A stretch of DNA of 64,000 nucleotides from Methylobacterium sp. 2A (GCF_009806555.1 NZ_VUOK01000046.1:1-64000), one strand, 5' to 3'. Positions 45,194-54,376 are shown, counted from the first letter of the stretch. Numbers and translations are program-made. The notes: generated by a model not told the origin, from the letters alone.

Positions 45194-45781
45194 TCAGGCG
45201 GCCGCGGGCGCGGCGTCGAGATCCAGCTCGATAGACCCGCAATTCTCCAGGAACGTGCCGGTGAGGTGATAGAAGAACGTGCCGTGCCCGACGACCGCGA
45301 TGGTCCGCTCGGGCCGCGCCCGCAGCCACGCCCGGAAGGCCGCGACCCGGGCGTCGAACAGGGGGCGCGGCTCCACCGGATAGCCGCCGACCTCGCAGCC
45401 CGGCTCCGCGTGCCACCACACTTCGGGCAGATGCCCGACATCGAGATGCGGGAACTCGGCGGCGATCTCCGAGGCCGCCCGCCCCACGTCGCAGCTGCTC
45501 TCCTGGCATTCCCGGTGCAGCACCTCGACCAGCACGCGGGGCCGGTTCGGATGGTCGCCGAACAGGATCGCGGCCGTCTCGATCGCCCGGGTGAGCGGCG
45601 ACACCACCACGAGGTCGAACGGGATCGCGCGCAGCCTGTCCCGCGCGGCCCGCGCCTGAGCCTGCCCCAGCTCGGTCAGCCGGGCGTCCGGCAGGCCGGG
45701 ATCGCCGCCCCCGAGCTTGTGGGCGGCGTTGAAGGTCGACTGACCGTGGCGGATGCAGACGATACGGGTCGCTGGTGGCAT
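45194..45781 (-). CDS. Histidine phosphatase superfamily protein
   Basis: A 195-aa phosphoglycerate-mutase-fold protein. The phospho-acceptor motif is IRHGQSTFN (His12), with VVSPLTRAIETA containing the conserved Arg, and the second His in VVGHGTFFYHLTG. Substrate is unknown; small-molecule phosphatases dominate the family. A Trp-rich insertion (LPEVWWHAEPGCEV) is distinctive. No strong ribosome site precedes ATG 45781. Confidence 0.88.
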   Translation of the reverse strand: MPPATRIVCIRHGQSTFNAAHKLGGGDPGLPDARLTELGQAQARAARDRLRAIPFDLVVVSPLTRAIETAAILFGDHPNRPRVLVEVLHRECQESSCDVGRAASEIAAEFPHLDVGHLPEVWWHAEPGCEVGGYPVEPRPLFDARVAAFRAWLRARPERTIAVVGHGTFFYHLTGTFLENCGSIELDLDAAPAAA

Positions 45782-45827
45782 GGATCTCGGCTGCGTTCCC
45801 CGGCGGATCGGGATGGGTCGGCTGCGG

Positions 45828-46223
45828 TCAGGCGAAGCGGCCGCCGCGCTGGATGACCTCGATCTTGTAACCGTCCGGGTCCGTGGCGAAGAAGAACCGC
45901 GCTAGCACGTCCTCACCGTGCTTGAGCGTCTTCACGTCGGTCGCCGTAAAGCCCTCGCGCGTGTGGCGCGCGTGCTCGGCCTCGACATCGTCGACCACGA
46001 ACGCGATGTGGCCGTAGCCGTCGCCGAGATCGTAGGGCTTGTCGCGCCCCTTGTTGACCGTGAGCTCCAGCTCGAACGGCGAGGCGGGGTCGCGCAGATA
46101 GATCAGGGTGAAGTCCGGGAAGTCGAAGCGATCCGACACTTCGAGCCCGAAAGCACGAGCGTAGTAGTCGCGGGCACGTTCCTCGTCGAGGACGCGGATC
46201 ATGGCGTGGACGGGCTTGGACAT
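45828..46223 (-). CDS. gloA: Glyoxalase I (lactoylglutathione lyase) family protein
   Basis: A 131-aa VOC-fold protein matching GloA. Metal ligands read as His6 (MSKPVHAMIRV), Glu53 (FELELTVN), His72 (GYGHIAFVVDD) and Glu122 (YKIEVIQR). GloA isomerises the methylglyoxal-glutathione hemithioacetal. Specificity is inferred from the close overall match. It is 46 bases downstream of the next plausible start region and precedes the phosphatase gene on the same strand. Confidence 0.88.
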   Translation of the reverse strand: MSKPVHAMIRVLDEERARDYYARAFGLEVSDRFDFPDFTLIYLRDPASPFELELTVNKGRDKPYDLGDGYGHIAFVVDDVEAEHARHTREGFTATDVKTLKHGEDVLARFFFATDPDGYKIEVIQRGGRFA

Positions 46224-46655
46224 GCGCTTGCGGTTTCCGTGGGCACGCGGCCGGCGTGCTGGACCACCTATGTGGCGTCGTCGGCGCGACTGAAAAGGCC
46301 GGTGAGCGCCGCTCCTGTGCCGAGGGTTGCGTCCGCCCCGGCCACGCTGCCTAGCCCACAACCGGAAGAATGTTAGCCGCGGCATATTACCGGACGCGTT
46401 ATGCATGTAAATGCAGAACAAGAAAACTAATGATGGGTTATAATCTTCTGAAATTGAATACCTCTATAAATATTAGATGAAACTACTGGTTATGTTCGCC
46501 ATATTCAGGTGATTGATAAATTACTTTTGAGAGATCTACGAATGATCCCTTGACATTGATGGATAAGTAACACAATTTTTACGGATTAAGACCACACCAA
46601 AGGCTGTGCAGATCGAGTCGCCAGTCGCCGCTTTCGATCGGGAGGCTAGAAGACC
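46224..46655. other. AT-rich intergenic region upstream of the chemoreceptor
   Basis: 432 bp without a convincing gene. From about 46370 to 46600 it is strikingly AT-rich for this genome. TTGACA at 46550 is a -35-like match, but no good -10 follows at the right spacing. It separates gloA (leftward) and the chemoreceptor (rightward), so it should hold both promoters. Confidence 0.5.
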
Positions 46656-48347
46656 GTGTTACGCCTATCGAACATCAAAGTTCTGCCGAAACTGGTCGCG
46701 GTCATTGCTTTGATCGGCCTGATCGTCGGCGGATGCGTCTGGTACGCCCAGGCGCAGATGACCAAGATCGACGATGCCTACACCCGCTTCATCAACAACG
46801 AGGCGGTGGCCGTCGCCGAGGCACGCCGTCTCAATCGCCTGGTGATCGAACTCAACTACTGGGTCTACCGGATCATCGCCGAGACCGAGATGAATCAGAT
46901 GCAGGCGGCCAACAAGGGCTTCGAGGCTGCTCTGCCCATGGTTCAGGAACTGCTCCCATCCTTGCGGACGCACGCCCCGAGCTTCGCTGCGCGCATCGAC
47001 GAGCAGGCCGCCCGCGTGGAGCGTTACGTCCGGGAGGTGACGGAGGTGCGCCGGCTCGGCACCGCCAACCAGAACGATCAAGCCATCGCGCTGGTCCATT
47101 CTGCGATCGACCCGACCTTCTCCGCCATGCTGGCCAGCGGCAACACGCTCGCGGAGGACATCGGCACCTTCATGCAGAAGGGGTCGGACGATCTGACCGA
47201 TCAGACCAACGCCACCCGCCGGACCCTGCTGATCGTCACCGGCCTCGGCATGCTCGCCGGCATGCTGGCGGCGATCGTCGTCGCCGTGTCCGGGATCACG
47301 CGCCCGCTCGACCGACTGGTGAAGGTCCTGCAGCGCATGGCGCAGGGCGAGGTCGACGCCGCGATCAAGGAGGCCGCACGCCGGGACGAGATCGGCGCGG
47401 TCGGCAAGGCGGTCGAGGGCATCAAGGCGATGGTGGCCCGCACCGCCGCCGAGGAGGTCGAGATCAAGCACCGCGCCGACGAGGCCGCCGCGGCCGAGCG
47501 CAAGCGCACCATGCTGGAACTGGCCGACGGGTTCGAGCGCACTGTCGGGGGCATCGTCGGGATGGTCTCGGCCTCGGCCACGGAACTGCAGACCACGGCC
47601 CAGTCCATGACGGCCAGCGCCACCGAGACGGCGAGCCAATCCACCACCGTCGCGGCGGCCGCCGAGGAGGCCTCTGCCAATGTCCAGACGGTCGCCGCGG
47701 CCGCCGAGGAATTGGGCTCCTCGGTGCAGGAGATCGGCCGGCAGGTGCTCGGCTCGGCCCACCTCGCCCAGACCGCGGTCGGCGAGGCGGATCAGACCCA
47801 GCACCTCGTGCAGGACCTGAGCCAGGCGGCGAGCCGCATCGGCGAAGTCGTCGGACTGATCTCGAACATCGCCGGTCAGACCAACCTTCTGGCGCTGAAC
47901 GCCACGATCGAGGCGGCAAGGGCCGGCGAGGCGGGGCGCGGCTTCGCCGTGGTGGCGGCCGAGGTGAAGGAGCTGGCCGGCCAGACCGCCAAGGCCACCG
48001 AGGAGATCAGCCACCAGATCATTCAGATCCAGGGGGCGACCGGGCAGGCGGTCTCGGCCATCGACACGATCGCGGCCCGCATCCGCGAGATCAACGGGGT
48101 CGCCACGACCATCGCGGCTGCCGTGGAGCAGCAGGGTGCGGCGACGCAGGAGATCGTCCGCAACGTCTCGCAGGCGGCGACAGGGACCGATCAGGTGACG
48201 AGCAACATCGTGGGGGTCGCCCAGGCCTCGGAGGCGACGGGCGCGGCGGCCACCCAGGTCCTGGGCGCGGCGAGCGAGTTGTCGCGTCAGTCCGAGCAGC
48301 TCGGGGCCGAGGTGTCCCGGTTCCTGAGCACGATCCGGGCCGCCTAG
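46656..48347 (+). CDS. Methyl-accepting chemotaxis protein
   Basis: A 563-aa chemoreceptor. TM1 is at about 10-32 (LPKLVAVIALIGLIVGGCVW), followed by a helical periplasmic sensor (about 33-188). TM2 is at about 189-212, then HAMP (ITRPLDRLVKVLQRMAQGEV) and the signalling domain with the hairpin tip RIGEVVGLISNIAGQTNLLA and LNATIEAARAGEAGRGF. No CheB/CheR-docking pentapeptide ends the protein (STIRAA). GTG start with GGGAGG about 11 bases upstream. Ligand unknown. Confidence 0.93.
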   Translation: MLRLSNIKVLPKLVAVIALIGLIVGGCVWYAQAQMTKIDDAYTRFINNEAVAVAEARRLNRLVIELNYWVYRIIAETEMNQMQAANKGFEAALPMVQELLPSLRTHAPSFAARIDEQAARVERYVREVTEVRRLGTANQNDQAIALVHSAIDPTFSAMLASGNTLAEDIGTFMQKGSDDLTDQTNATRRTLLIVTGLGMLAGMLAAIVVAVSGITRPLDRLVKVLQRMAQGEVDAAIKEAARRDEIGAVGKAVEGIKAMVARTAAEEVEIKHRADEAAAAERKRTMLELADGFERTVGGIVGMVSASATELQTTAQSMTASATETASQSTTVAAAAEEASANVQTVAAAAEELGSSVQEIGRQVLGSAHLAQTAVGEADQTQHLVQDLSQAASRIGEVVGLISNIAGQTNLLALNATIEAARAGEAGRGFAVVAAEVKELAGQTAKATEEISHQIIQIQGATGQAVSAIDTIAARIREINGVATTIAAAVEQQGAATQEIVRNVSQAATGTDQVTSNIVGVAQASEATGAAATQVLGAASELSRQSEQLGAEVSRFLSTIRAA

Positions 48348-48411
48348 GAGGGCTCTCGGCCGGAGTGGCTGGCCGGTTGGCCGCAAGAGGGCGCGACCGA
48401 ACAGAGGCTTG

Positions 48412-48448
48412 GAGCCGTGCCCGATTGCAACACGATCGGGCACGGCTC
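48412..48448. terminator. Bidirectional hairpin between mcp and recF
   Basis: GAGCCGTGCCCGAT and ATCGGGCACGGCTC form a perfect 14-bp stem with a 9-base loop between convergent genes. No T-run is seen in either direction. It ends 9 bases from the recF stop. Confidence 0.7.
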
Positions 48449-48456
48449 TGAAGCAA

Positions 48457-49611
48457 TCAGGTTCCGATCCGCAGCACCTCGGTCCGGTCGCCGGCCTGCG
48501 CGAAGGCGTCCGGGTCGGCGCCGGTCATCCAGACCTGACCCGGCAGCGCCTCCAGCGCCTCGAACAGGCCGGCACGGCGCCGCGGATCGAGGTGAGCCGC
48601 CACCTCGTCGAGCAGGATCACGGGGGCGATGCCGCTCATGGCGCGCACGAGGCGCGCATGGGCGAGGACGAGGCCGATCAGCAGCGCCTTCTGCTCGCCG
48701 GTCGAAGCAGTGCCCGCCGGAACGTCCTTGGGGCCGTGGCGGACCACGAGGTCGCTGGTCTGCGGCCCGATCAGCGTGCGGCCCGCCGCCCGGTCCCGGT
48801 GGCGGCCGTTGCGCAGGGCGAGGCGGAAACGGTCCTCCGCCTCGATCGCCGGCCAGACCGCCACGAGGTCGTCGAGGTCGCCCTCCAGGCGGATCGAGGC
48901 CCAGGGGAAGGGCTGCGCGTCGTCCCGTGTCTCGGCGATCAGCCGGTCGAGGCGCTCCGCGGTCTCCCGGCGGGCCAGCGCCACGGCGACGCCGAGCTCG
49001 GCCACCTCCCGCTCCACCGCGTCGAGCCAGCGATCATCGTCGGGCCGCTCCTCCAGGAGGCGGTTGCGCGAGCGCAGGGCCCGCTCCATCGCCGAGACCC
49101 GCGCCCCGTGCCCGGCATCCACCGCCAGCACAAGCCGGTCGAGGAACCGGCGCCGGTCGCCCGCGGCCCCGCGGAACAGGCCGTCGAGATCCGGCGTCAG
49201 CCAGACCACCCGGAGGAACTCGCTGAACGCCACCGGGGAGGGGGCGGGGGCGCCGTCGATCCGGCACAGCCGGCTCGTGCGTCCATCCGGCCCCGGCGGC
49301 TCCAGGCCGGTGCCGAGCCGGTGCTCGGCGCCGTCGCGGTCCAGGGTGAGGGACACGGCGAAGCCCCCGGGGCCGCCGGTGCGCGCCATGGTGGCGAAAT
49401 CGGCCCGGCGCAGGCCCCGGCCCGGCACGAACAGCGAGAGCGCTTCGAGCAGGTTGGTCTTGCCCGCCCCGTTCTCCCCGACCAGTGCGACGAACCGGGC
49501 CGCGGGGTTCAGTTCGAGGTCGGCGTGGTTGCGGAAATCGCGGGCGATCAGGCGGGTGACGCGCAGATCTTGACCGTCAGGCTCGATCCGCGATTCGATA
49601 GCATCGCTCAT
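48457..49611 (-). CDS. recF: DNA replication/repair protein RecF
   Basis: A 384-aa SMC-like ATPase that loads RecA at gaps with RecO and RecR. Walker A is GENGAGKTNLLEALS (from residue 45). The C-terminal signature and Walker B region reads TGEQKALLIGLVLAHARL and PVILLDEVAAHLDPRRR. The start at 49611 is set by the RLIARDFRNHADLELN beginning of the fold; the frame runs on to 49701 through a repeat. It follows dnaN on the same strand with a family A repeat between. Confidence 0.95.
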   Translation of the reverse strand: MSDAIESRIEPDGQDLRVTRLIARDFRNHADLELNPAARFVALVGENGAGKTNLLEALSLFVPGRGLRRADFATMARTGGPGGFAVSLTLDRDGAEHRLGTGLEPPGPDGRTSRLCRIDGAPAPSPVAFSEFLRVVWLTPDLDGLFRGAAGDRRRFLDRLVLAVDAGHGARVSAMERALRSRNRLLEERPDDDRWLDAVEREVAELGVAVALARRETAERLDRLIAETRDDAQPFPWASIRLEGDLDDLVAVWPAIEAEDRFRLALRNGRHRDRAAGRTLIGPQTSDLVVRHGPKDVPAGTASTGEQKALLIGLVLAHARLVRAMSGIAPVILLDEVAAHLDPRRRAGLFEALEALPGQVWMTGADPDAFAQAGDRTEVLRIGT

Positions 49612-49679
49612 CGGCCGATCCGCAGCTTCGGAGCATCCGCGTTCAACCGACCCTTTGCTTCCGCCATCCCATCCAACCA

Positions 49680-49793
49680 CCTCATCCTGAGGCGCCCGCA
49701 TTAGCGGCCCTCGAAGGAGGCCTCCAGAAACAACTGCTCGAACTGGAGCCCTCCTTCGAGGCCTCCGCTTCGCTCCAGCACCTCAGGATGAGG
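49680..49793. repeat. Family A palindromic intergenic repeat, copy 4
   Basis: A 114-bp element bounded by CCTCATCCTGAGGCGC and CACCTCAGGATGAGG, with CTCGAAGGAGG and CCTCCTTCGAG inside. The left terminus differs from the other copies at one base (GGCG for GGTG). It is located between dnaN and recF, which face the same way. Confidence 0.9.
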
Positions 49794-49820
49794 GCGAGAG
49801 CAGGACGTTTCTTCGCACGC

Positions 49821-50942
49821 TCACACCCGCATCGGCATCAGCACATAGAGCGCCGGGGCGCCCTCGCGGTCCTGGATCAGGGTCGGCGAGCCCGGGTCGG
49901 CGAGCTTGAACAGGGCGGTGTCGCCCTCGAGCTGCGCCGTGATGTCGAGCAGGTAGCGGGCGTTGAAGCCGATATCGAGGTTGGCCGCCTCGTAATCGAC
50001 GTCGAGCTCCTCGGTGGCGCTGCCCGAATCCGGGTTGTTCACCGACAAAGCGAGGCGGCCCTCGGCGAGCCCGAGCTTCACGGCGCGCCCGCGCTCGGAC
50101 GAGATCGTCGAGACCCGGTCCACCGCCTTGGCGAAGGCGTCGCGCTCGACGGTGAGCCGCTTGTCGTTGTTGGCCGGGATCACCCGCTGGTAATCCGGGA
50201 AGGTGCCGTCGATCAGCTTGGAGATCAGCGTCAGGCCACCCGCGAAGCGCAGGCGGATCTTGGCCGGCGAGAGATCGACCGCGACGGATTCCCCGCCATC
50301 GTCGAGGAGCTTCTGGATCTCGGCCACGGCCTTGCGGGGCACGATCACGCCCGGCATGCCGACGCTGCCCTGCGGGGCGGGGATCTCGACCCGGGCGAGC
50401 CGGTGACCGTCGGTCGCGACCGCCCGCATCACCGGGCCGTTCTCGGTCTCCAGCGTGTGCAGGTAGATGCCATTCAGGTAGTAGCGCGTCTCCTCGGTGG
50501 AGATCGCGAACTGGGTCTTGTCGATCAGGCGCTTGAGGTCGGACGCGGCAATCTCGAAGCCGTGGGGCATCTCGCCGGCGGCCAGATCCGGGAAGTCGCC
50601 CTCCGGCAGGGCGCCGAGCGCGAAGCGCGAGCGGCCCGAGCGGATCGTCATCTGGCCGGATTCGCCGCCGGTCTCCAGGGAGACCTGCGCGCCCTCGGGC
50701 AGCTTGCGCACGATGTCGTAGATCACGTGGGCCGGCACCGTCGTGGCACCGGCATCCGACACGTCGGCCGGGACGCTCTCGGTGACCTCGATGTCGAGGT
50801 CGGTCGCCCGCAGCTGGAGCCCGGATCCTTCCGCGCGCAGCAGCACGTTGGACAGGATCGGGATCGTGTTGCGGCGCTCGACGACCCGGTGCACGTGGCC
50901 GAGCGACCTGAGCAGGGCCGCGCGCTCGACAGTGACTCTCAT
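49821..50942 (-). CDS. dnaN: DNA polymerase III beta sliding clamp
   Basis: A 373-aa clamp; the dimer encircles DNA and tethers Pol III. It reads MRVTVERAALLRSLGHVHRV and VERRNTIPILSNVLL at the N-terminus, and ends with LIQDREGAPALYVLMPMRV, both standard. Three clamp subdomains of about 120 residues are expected from the length. dnaA is not next to it in the window, as is usual in alphaproteobacteria, so no origin is claimed. Confidence 0.97.
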   Translation of the reverse strand: MRVTVERAALLRSLGHVHRVVERRNTIPILSNVLLRAEGSGLQLRATDLDIEVTESVPADVSDAGATTVPAHVIYDIVRKLPEGAQVSLETGGESGQMTIRSGRSRFALGALPEGDFPDLAAGEMPHGFEIAASDLKRLIDKTQFAISTEETRYYLNGIYLHTLETENGPVMRAVATDGHRLARVEIPAPQGSVGMPGVIVPRKAVAEIQKLLDDGGESVAVDLSPAKIRLRFAGGLTLISKLIDGTFPDYQRVIPANNDKRLTVERDAFAKAVDRVSTISSERGRAVKLGLAEGRLALSVNNPDSGSATEELDVDYEAANLDIGFNARYLLDITAQLEGDTALFKLADPGSPTLIQDREGAPALYVLMPMRV

Positions 50943-51152
50943 CGCAATACTCGACTGGTAGGGACGGCGCGGCGGCCGGCGTCCCGCGCGGATTAAGGCC
51001 GTTCAGCTTGGCGAAGGGGACCCGCGAACGCAAGGCCGGCACCGGTGCATCGCACAGGCGACCTGCTCCGGACGTGTTTTCGGGGTTCCCGCGCGCGCCG
51101 CACCGTGCGAAAGCGCCGCAACCCATTTGCCGTCGAACATCCCGACACCGTC

Positions 51153-52457
51153 ATGCTGCAGACCGTCGAAGCCGCGAGCGCGACACACGTCCCCCCAAGC
51201 GCCGGGCGGATCCTCGCTGCGAGCTTCGTCGGCACGGCGATCGAGTTCTTCGATTTCTACATCTACGCCACGGCCACCGCCCTGGTGATCGGCCCGGTCT
51301 TCTTCCCCGCGGGAGCGCCCGGCGTGCAGCAGCTCAGCGCCTTCGCGACCTTCGCGATCGCCTTCGTGGCCCGGCCGGTCGGCGCGGCGCTGTTCGGGCA
51401 TTTCGGCGACCGGGTCGGCCGCAAGGCGACCCTGGTGGCCTCGCTGCTGATCATGGGTCTGTCCACCGTCCTGATCGGCTGCCTGCCGACCTACGCGTCG
51501 GTCGGCTGGTGGGCGCCCGCGGCGCTCTGCGTCCTGCGCTGCGGCCAGGGGATCGGGTTCGGCGGCGAGTGGGGCGGGGCGGCGCTGCTCGCGGTCGAGA
51601 ACGCGCCGCCGGGCCGGCGGGCGTGGTACGGGATCTTCCCCCAGCTCGGCGCGCCGGTGGGCTTCATCCTGGCCAATCTCGGCTTCCTGGCGCTGAGCTT
51701 CGGCCTGTCGCCGGAGAGCTTCCAGAGCTGGGGCTGGCGCCTGCCATTCCTGGCCTCGGCGGCACTCGTGGGCGTCGGGCTCTATGTCCGCCTGAAGCTC
51801 ACCGAGACCCCGGCCTTCAAGGCCGCGCTGAGCCAGGCGCGGCCGGAGCGGGTGCCCTTCGCCACGATGCTGACGCAGCACGGGCGGGCGGTCCTGATCG
51901 GCACCTTCGCGATGGTGGCGGTCTATGCGGTGTTCTACCTCTCGACCGTGTTCGCCCTGGGCTACGGCACCGGCACGCTCGGCTACGCGCGGCCGACCTT
52001 CCTGCTGTTCGAGTGCATCGCGGTCTGCTTCATGGCGCTCGGCACGGTGATCTCGGGGGCCGCCGCGGACCGGTTCGGCCGCCGGCCGGTGCTGCTCTCC
52101 GGGATGGCCGGGGTGTTCCTGCTGGGCTTCCTGATGGGGCCGATGCTGGGCCACGCCGCCGGCACCGGGACATGGCCGCCGGTCCTCGGCTTCCTCTGCC
52201 TGGCCCTGCTGTCCATGGGCTGGGTGTTCGGCCCGATGGGCGCCGTCCTGCCCGAACTGTTCCCGACCCGGGTCCGCTACACGGGTGCCTCGGTCACCTA
52301 CAATCTGGCGGGGATCCTGGGGGCCTCCGGAGCGCCCTACATCGCGCAGGAACTCGTCGCCCGCGGCGGGATCGGCTTCGTCGGATCCTACCTGGCGGTC
52401 GCCGCGATCCTCAGCTTCCTCGCCGTGCTGGCGATGCCGGAGACGGCCGAGCGTTAA
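51153..52457 (+). CDS. MFS transporter of the metabolite:H+ symporter (MHS) family
   Basis: A 434-aa twelve-helix transporter. The MHS opening SFVGTAIEFFDFYIYATATA is diagnostic; the MFS motif A appears as GHFGDRVGRKATLV, and the helix-4 region is GQGIGFGGEWGGAALLAVEN. Relatives carry shikimate, alpha-ketoglutarate, citrate or proline/betaine. Start 51153 is chosen by the conserved N-terminus; the frame is open to 51045. Its stop overlaps that of the convergent 73-aa gene. Confidence 0.9.
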   Translation: MLQTVEAASATHVPPSAGRILAASFVGTAIEFFDFYIYATATALVIGPVFFPAGAPGVQQLSAFATFAIAFVARPVGAALFGHFGDRVGRKATLVASLLIMGLSTVLIGCLPTYASVGWWAPAALCVLRCGQGIGFGGEWGGAALLAVENAPPGRRAWYGIFPQLGAPVGFILANLGFLALSFGLSPESFQSWGWRLPFLASAALVGVGLYVRLKLTETPAFKAALSQARPERVPFATMLTQHGRAVLIGTFAMVAVYAVFYLSTVFALGYGTGTLGYARPTFLLFECIAVCFMALGTVISGAAADRFGRRPVLLSGMAGVFLLGFLMGPMLGHAAGTGTWPPVLGFLCLALLSMGWVFGPMGAVLPELFPTRVRYTGASVTYNLAGILGASGAPYIAQELVARGGIGFVGSYLAVAAILSFLAVLAMPETAER

Positions 52458-52675
52458 ATCCGCCCCGCGCCCGCAGGCTCGAACCGGCCGAGGAAGCGCG
52501 TCCGCTCCCAGAGCTCGACCGTGTTGCGCTCCGCCATGGCGCGGACCTGTCGCCGTGCGTGGCTGTCGTCCTCGGCCGCGACGATCTCGGCCGAGGCGAC
52601 GCGGCCGGCCCGGTCGAGCTTGAACGCGCGGTAGGCGCGGCTGCGTCGGGCGGTCTCGGCATTCAAAGCGAGCAT
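52454..52675 (-). CDS. 73-aa conserved small protein under a CtrA-type promoter
   Basis: A soluble, basic, helix-rich protein (MLALNAETARRSRAYRAFKL, then VELWERTRFLGRFEPAG). I do not know the family; no domain was recognised. It has an excellent ribosome site (GGAGGATGACCCG before ATG), and a near-consensus CtrA box lies 35-50 bases upstream. Located between an MHS transporter and fliO, so cell-cycle or motility timing is plausible. Confidence 0.7.
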   Translation of the reverse strand: MLALNAETARRSRAYRAFKLDRAGRVASAEIVAAEDDSHARRQVRAMAERNTVELWERTRFLGRFEPAGAGRI

Positions 52676-52708
52676 CGGGTCATCCTCCGGACCCGAGCCT
52701 TCCAGCGG

Positions 52709-52727
52709 ATGGTTAACGGAGCGTTAG
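52709..52727 (-). promoter_or_regulatory. CtrA-type box upstream of the 73-aa gene
   Basis: On the minus strand the sequence reads CTAA-CGCTCCG-TTAACCAT, one mismatch from the CtrA consensus TTAA-N7-TTAACCAT. It is 34-52 bases upstream of the start codon, a normal place for a CtrA-activated promoter. Confidence 0.55.
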
Positions 52728-52765
52728 CGGGCCGCCTGCGGCCGCCACCGGCCCCGGGACGCGGC

Positions 52766-54076
52766 TCAGCTCCGCTTGTCGAGCGGGCGTCCCAGGAGAC
52801 GCGCGAACTCGGCTTCGATCTCCTCCACCGAGAAGGGATTTCCCGCGGTCTTCGCGTCGGGGCGCGGCGGGGGTGCGGAAGGCTCCGGCTCGGGCTCAGG
52901 CTGAGGCCGGAATGCGGGCGGGGCCTTCGGCTCAGGCCGGGCCACGGGCGGCTCCGGTGTCGAAGGAGGCGGCGCGTGCGGCACCTCCGGAAGCAGGGAT
53001 GCCTGCTGTCCTGCCGGAGCCACGGCCGGCGCGACCGGCGGTGTGAGCCGGGTTATGGGCTTCGTGGCGGGCTTGTCGACAATCGCGGGCGGCGGAGCCG
53101 GTTCGGGTGGCGTCACGGGCACCGGCGGGGCGGAGGCCATCGCGGCGGCCACCGGATCGACGGTCTCGACCGGGGCCGCAGCGGGCGGCGGGGCCGGGGT
53201 GACCGCCGACGAGGGCCGGGACAGGGCCGCCTGAAGCTGCCGGGCCATGTCGGAGAGAATCGCCGGATCGACGGTCCTGCGCTCGGACGGGACCGCGAGG
53301 CTCGGGGCCTGTCGCGCTGTCTGATCCGCGGCGGGCGCCGGATCGGGTCCGCGCTCCGAGGCCGGGCCGGGTCGCGGATCGACCAGCGGCGGCGCGGTCC
53401 GGCTCAGGATCCGGCGCGGCGCGCTCGGCTCGCGGGTCGGCGCGGTCGGGGGAACGGCGACTTTCGGTGAAGACGCAGGCGACAGGGGCGCGGACACGTC
53501 CTGCCCGGGCTCGTCACCGCCGAGCAGCGCGGGATCGAGCGGCAGGCTGACCGTCGGGCCGGCCCCGGAGCGCGGGACGGGCGGCGGCACGATCACCGGC
53601 ATCGCGAAGCCCGGATCGAACAGGGGCTCGGTGCGCAGCCCGGCCGTTTCCGGCAGGGCGCGCGGCGGCTCGGGCAGGCGGCCGCCCTGGACCAGGGGGT
53701 CCGGCAGCGGCTCGTCGAGGGCGTCGGGCGCGGTCTCGGCCCTGAGGGACGCCTCCGGCAGCGGTCGCTGGCTGCGCTGGATGTTGCGCTCGACCACCAC
53801 GTCGTTGGGCCCGCCGACGAGGAGCAGATGCTCGACATTGTCCCGGCGCAGCAGGATCAGCTGCCGGGCGCGATCGAGTTCGTAGACATCCACGATGCCG
53901 AGCCGCGGCTGGCGCCCGCGCCCGCCGGTCCGGCCGGGCAGCGCCAGGGTCCGGCCCGTGAGCCGCCGCACCGTGAACACGATGGCCGCCAGCGCCGTGA
54001 AGATGACGGCGAAGATCACGACATATTGAACGATGGGGGAGCCGTCAGAGCCGAACACGGATTGCAGCCATCGCAA
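52766..54076 (-). CDS. fliO: FliO-type flagellar export protein with long proline-rich tail
   Basis: A 436-aa protein. The first 100 residues are FliO-like: one membrane helix (VQYVVIFAVIFTALAAIVFT), then RLGIVDVYELDRARQLILLR and RDNVEHLLLVGGPNDVVVER. Residues about 105-410 are Pro/Ala-rich and disordered, with many PPP and PAP runs. A short acidic helix ends it (SVEEIEAEFARLLGRPLDKR). FliO helps assemble the FliPQR export gate. It is divergent from flgB across a 380-bp gap with two CtrA boxes. Confidence 0.8.
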   Translation of the reverse strand: MRWLQSVFGSDGSPIVQYVVIFAVIFTALAAIVFTVRRLTGRTLALPGRTGGRGRQPRLGIVDVYELDRARQLILLRRDNVEHLLLVGGPNDVVVERNIQRSQRPLPEASLRAETAPDALDEPLPDPLVQGGRLPEPPRALPETAGLRTEPLFDPGFAMPVIVPPPVPRSGAGPTVSLPLDPALLGGDEPGQDVSAPLSPASSPKVAVPPTAPTREPSAPRRILSRTAPPLVDPRPGPASERGPDPAPAADQTARQAPSLAVPSERRTVDPAILSDMARQLQAALSRPSSAVTPAPPPAAAPVETVDPVAAAMASAPPVPVTPPEPAPPPAIVDKPATKPITRLTPPVAPAVAPAGQQASLLPEVPHAPPPSTPEPPVARPEPKAPPAFRPQPEPEPEPSAPPPRPDAKTAGNPFSVEEIEAEFARLLGRPLDKRS

Positions 54077-54167
54077 GGTTACGCACTCGCACGTTCCGGC
54101 CGCCGCTGGTCCGCGCCGGGCAAGGGCCTGTCCATATCACGCGGAGAGGGCCGCCGGGCAAACGACG

Positions 54168-54182
54168 TTAAGAAAGCGTTAA
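54168..54182. promoter_or_regulatory. CtrA box TTAA-N7-TTAA, fliO side
   Basis: TTAAGAAAGCGTTAA is an exact TTAA-N7-TTAA match, 92 bases upstream of fliO and about 280 upstream of flgB. CtrA in alphaproteobacteria binds this sequence to switch on early flagellar genes. Confidence 0.65.
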
Positions 54183-54376
54183 CAAACCTTTTAAACCAAC
54201 GCGAACAAGACAATAGGGCGTGAAACGCGTTCGGCACCGCTTATCGCGTGCGAGAACCGCGCCCCAATCGGCGAAATTCCCGCTTTCGCAGGCGACCGCG
54301 CCGCGGGTCGTTCCAGGATCCTGCCCCACCCGAGGCGGTCCCGGATCGGTTCCGCCAAGGCGATCTCACCACAGGT

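Noticed and set aside
46550..46578. TTGACA-type -35 upstream of the chemoreceptor
   Set aside because: No acceptable -10 hexamer at 16-18 bases; AT-rich DNA gives such matches by chance.
46665..48443. A 592-codon minus-strand ORF opposite the chemoreceptor
   Set aside because: Composition is Gly/Arg/Leu/Asp repeats mirroring the Ala-rich receptor; no start signal or domain.
48457..50942. A replication origin near dnaN-recF
   Set aside because: No dnaA gene, DnaA-box cluster or AT-rich unwinding region is visible, and in alphaproteobacteria dnaN is commonly away from oriC.
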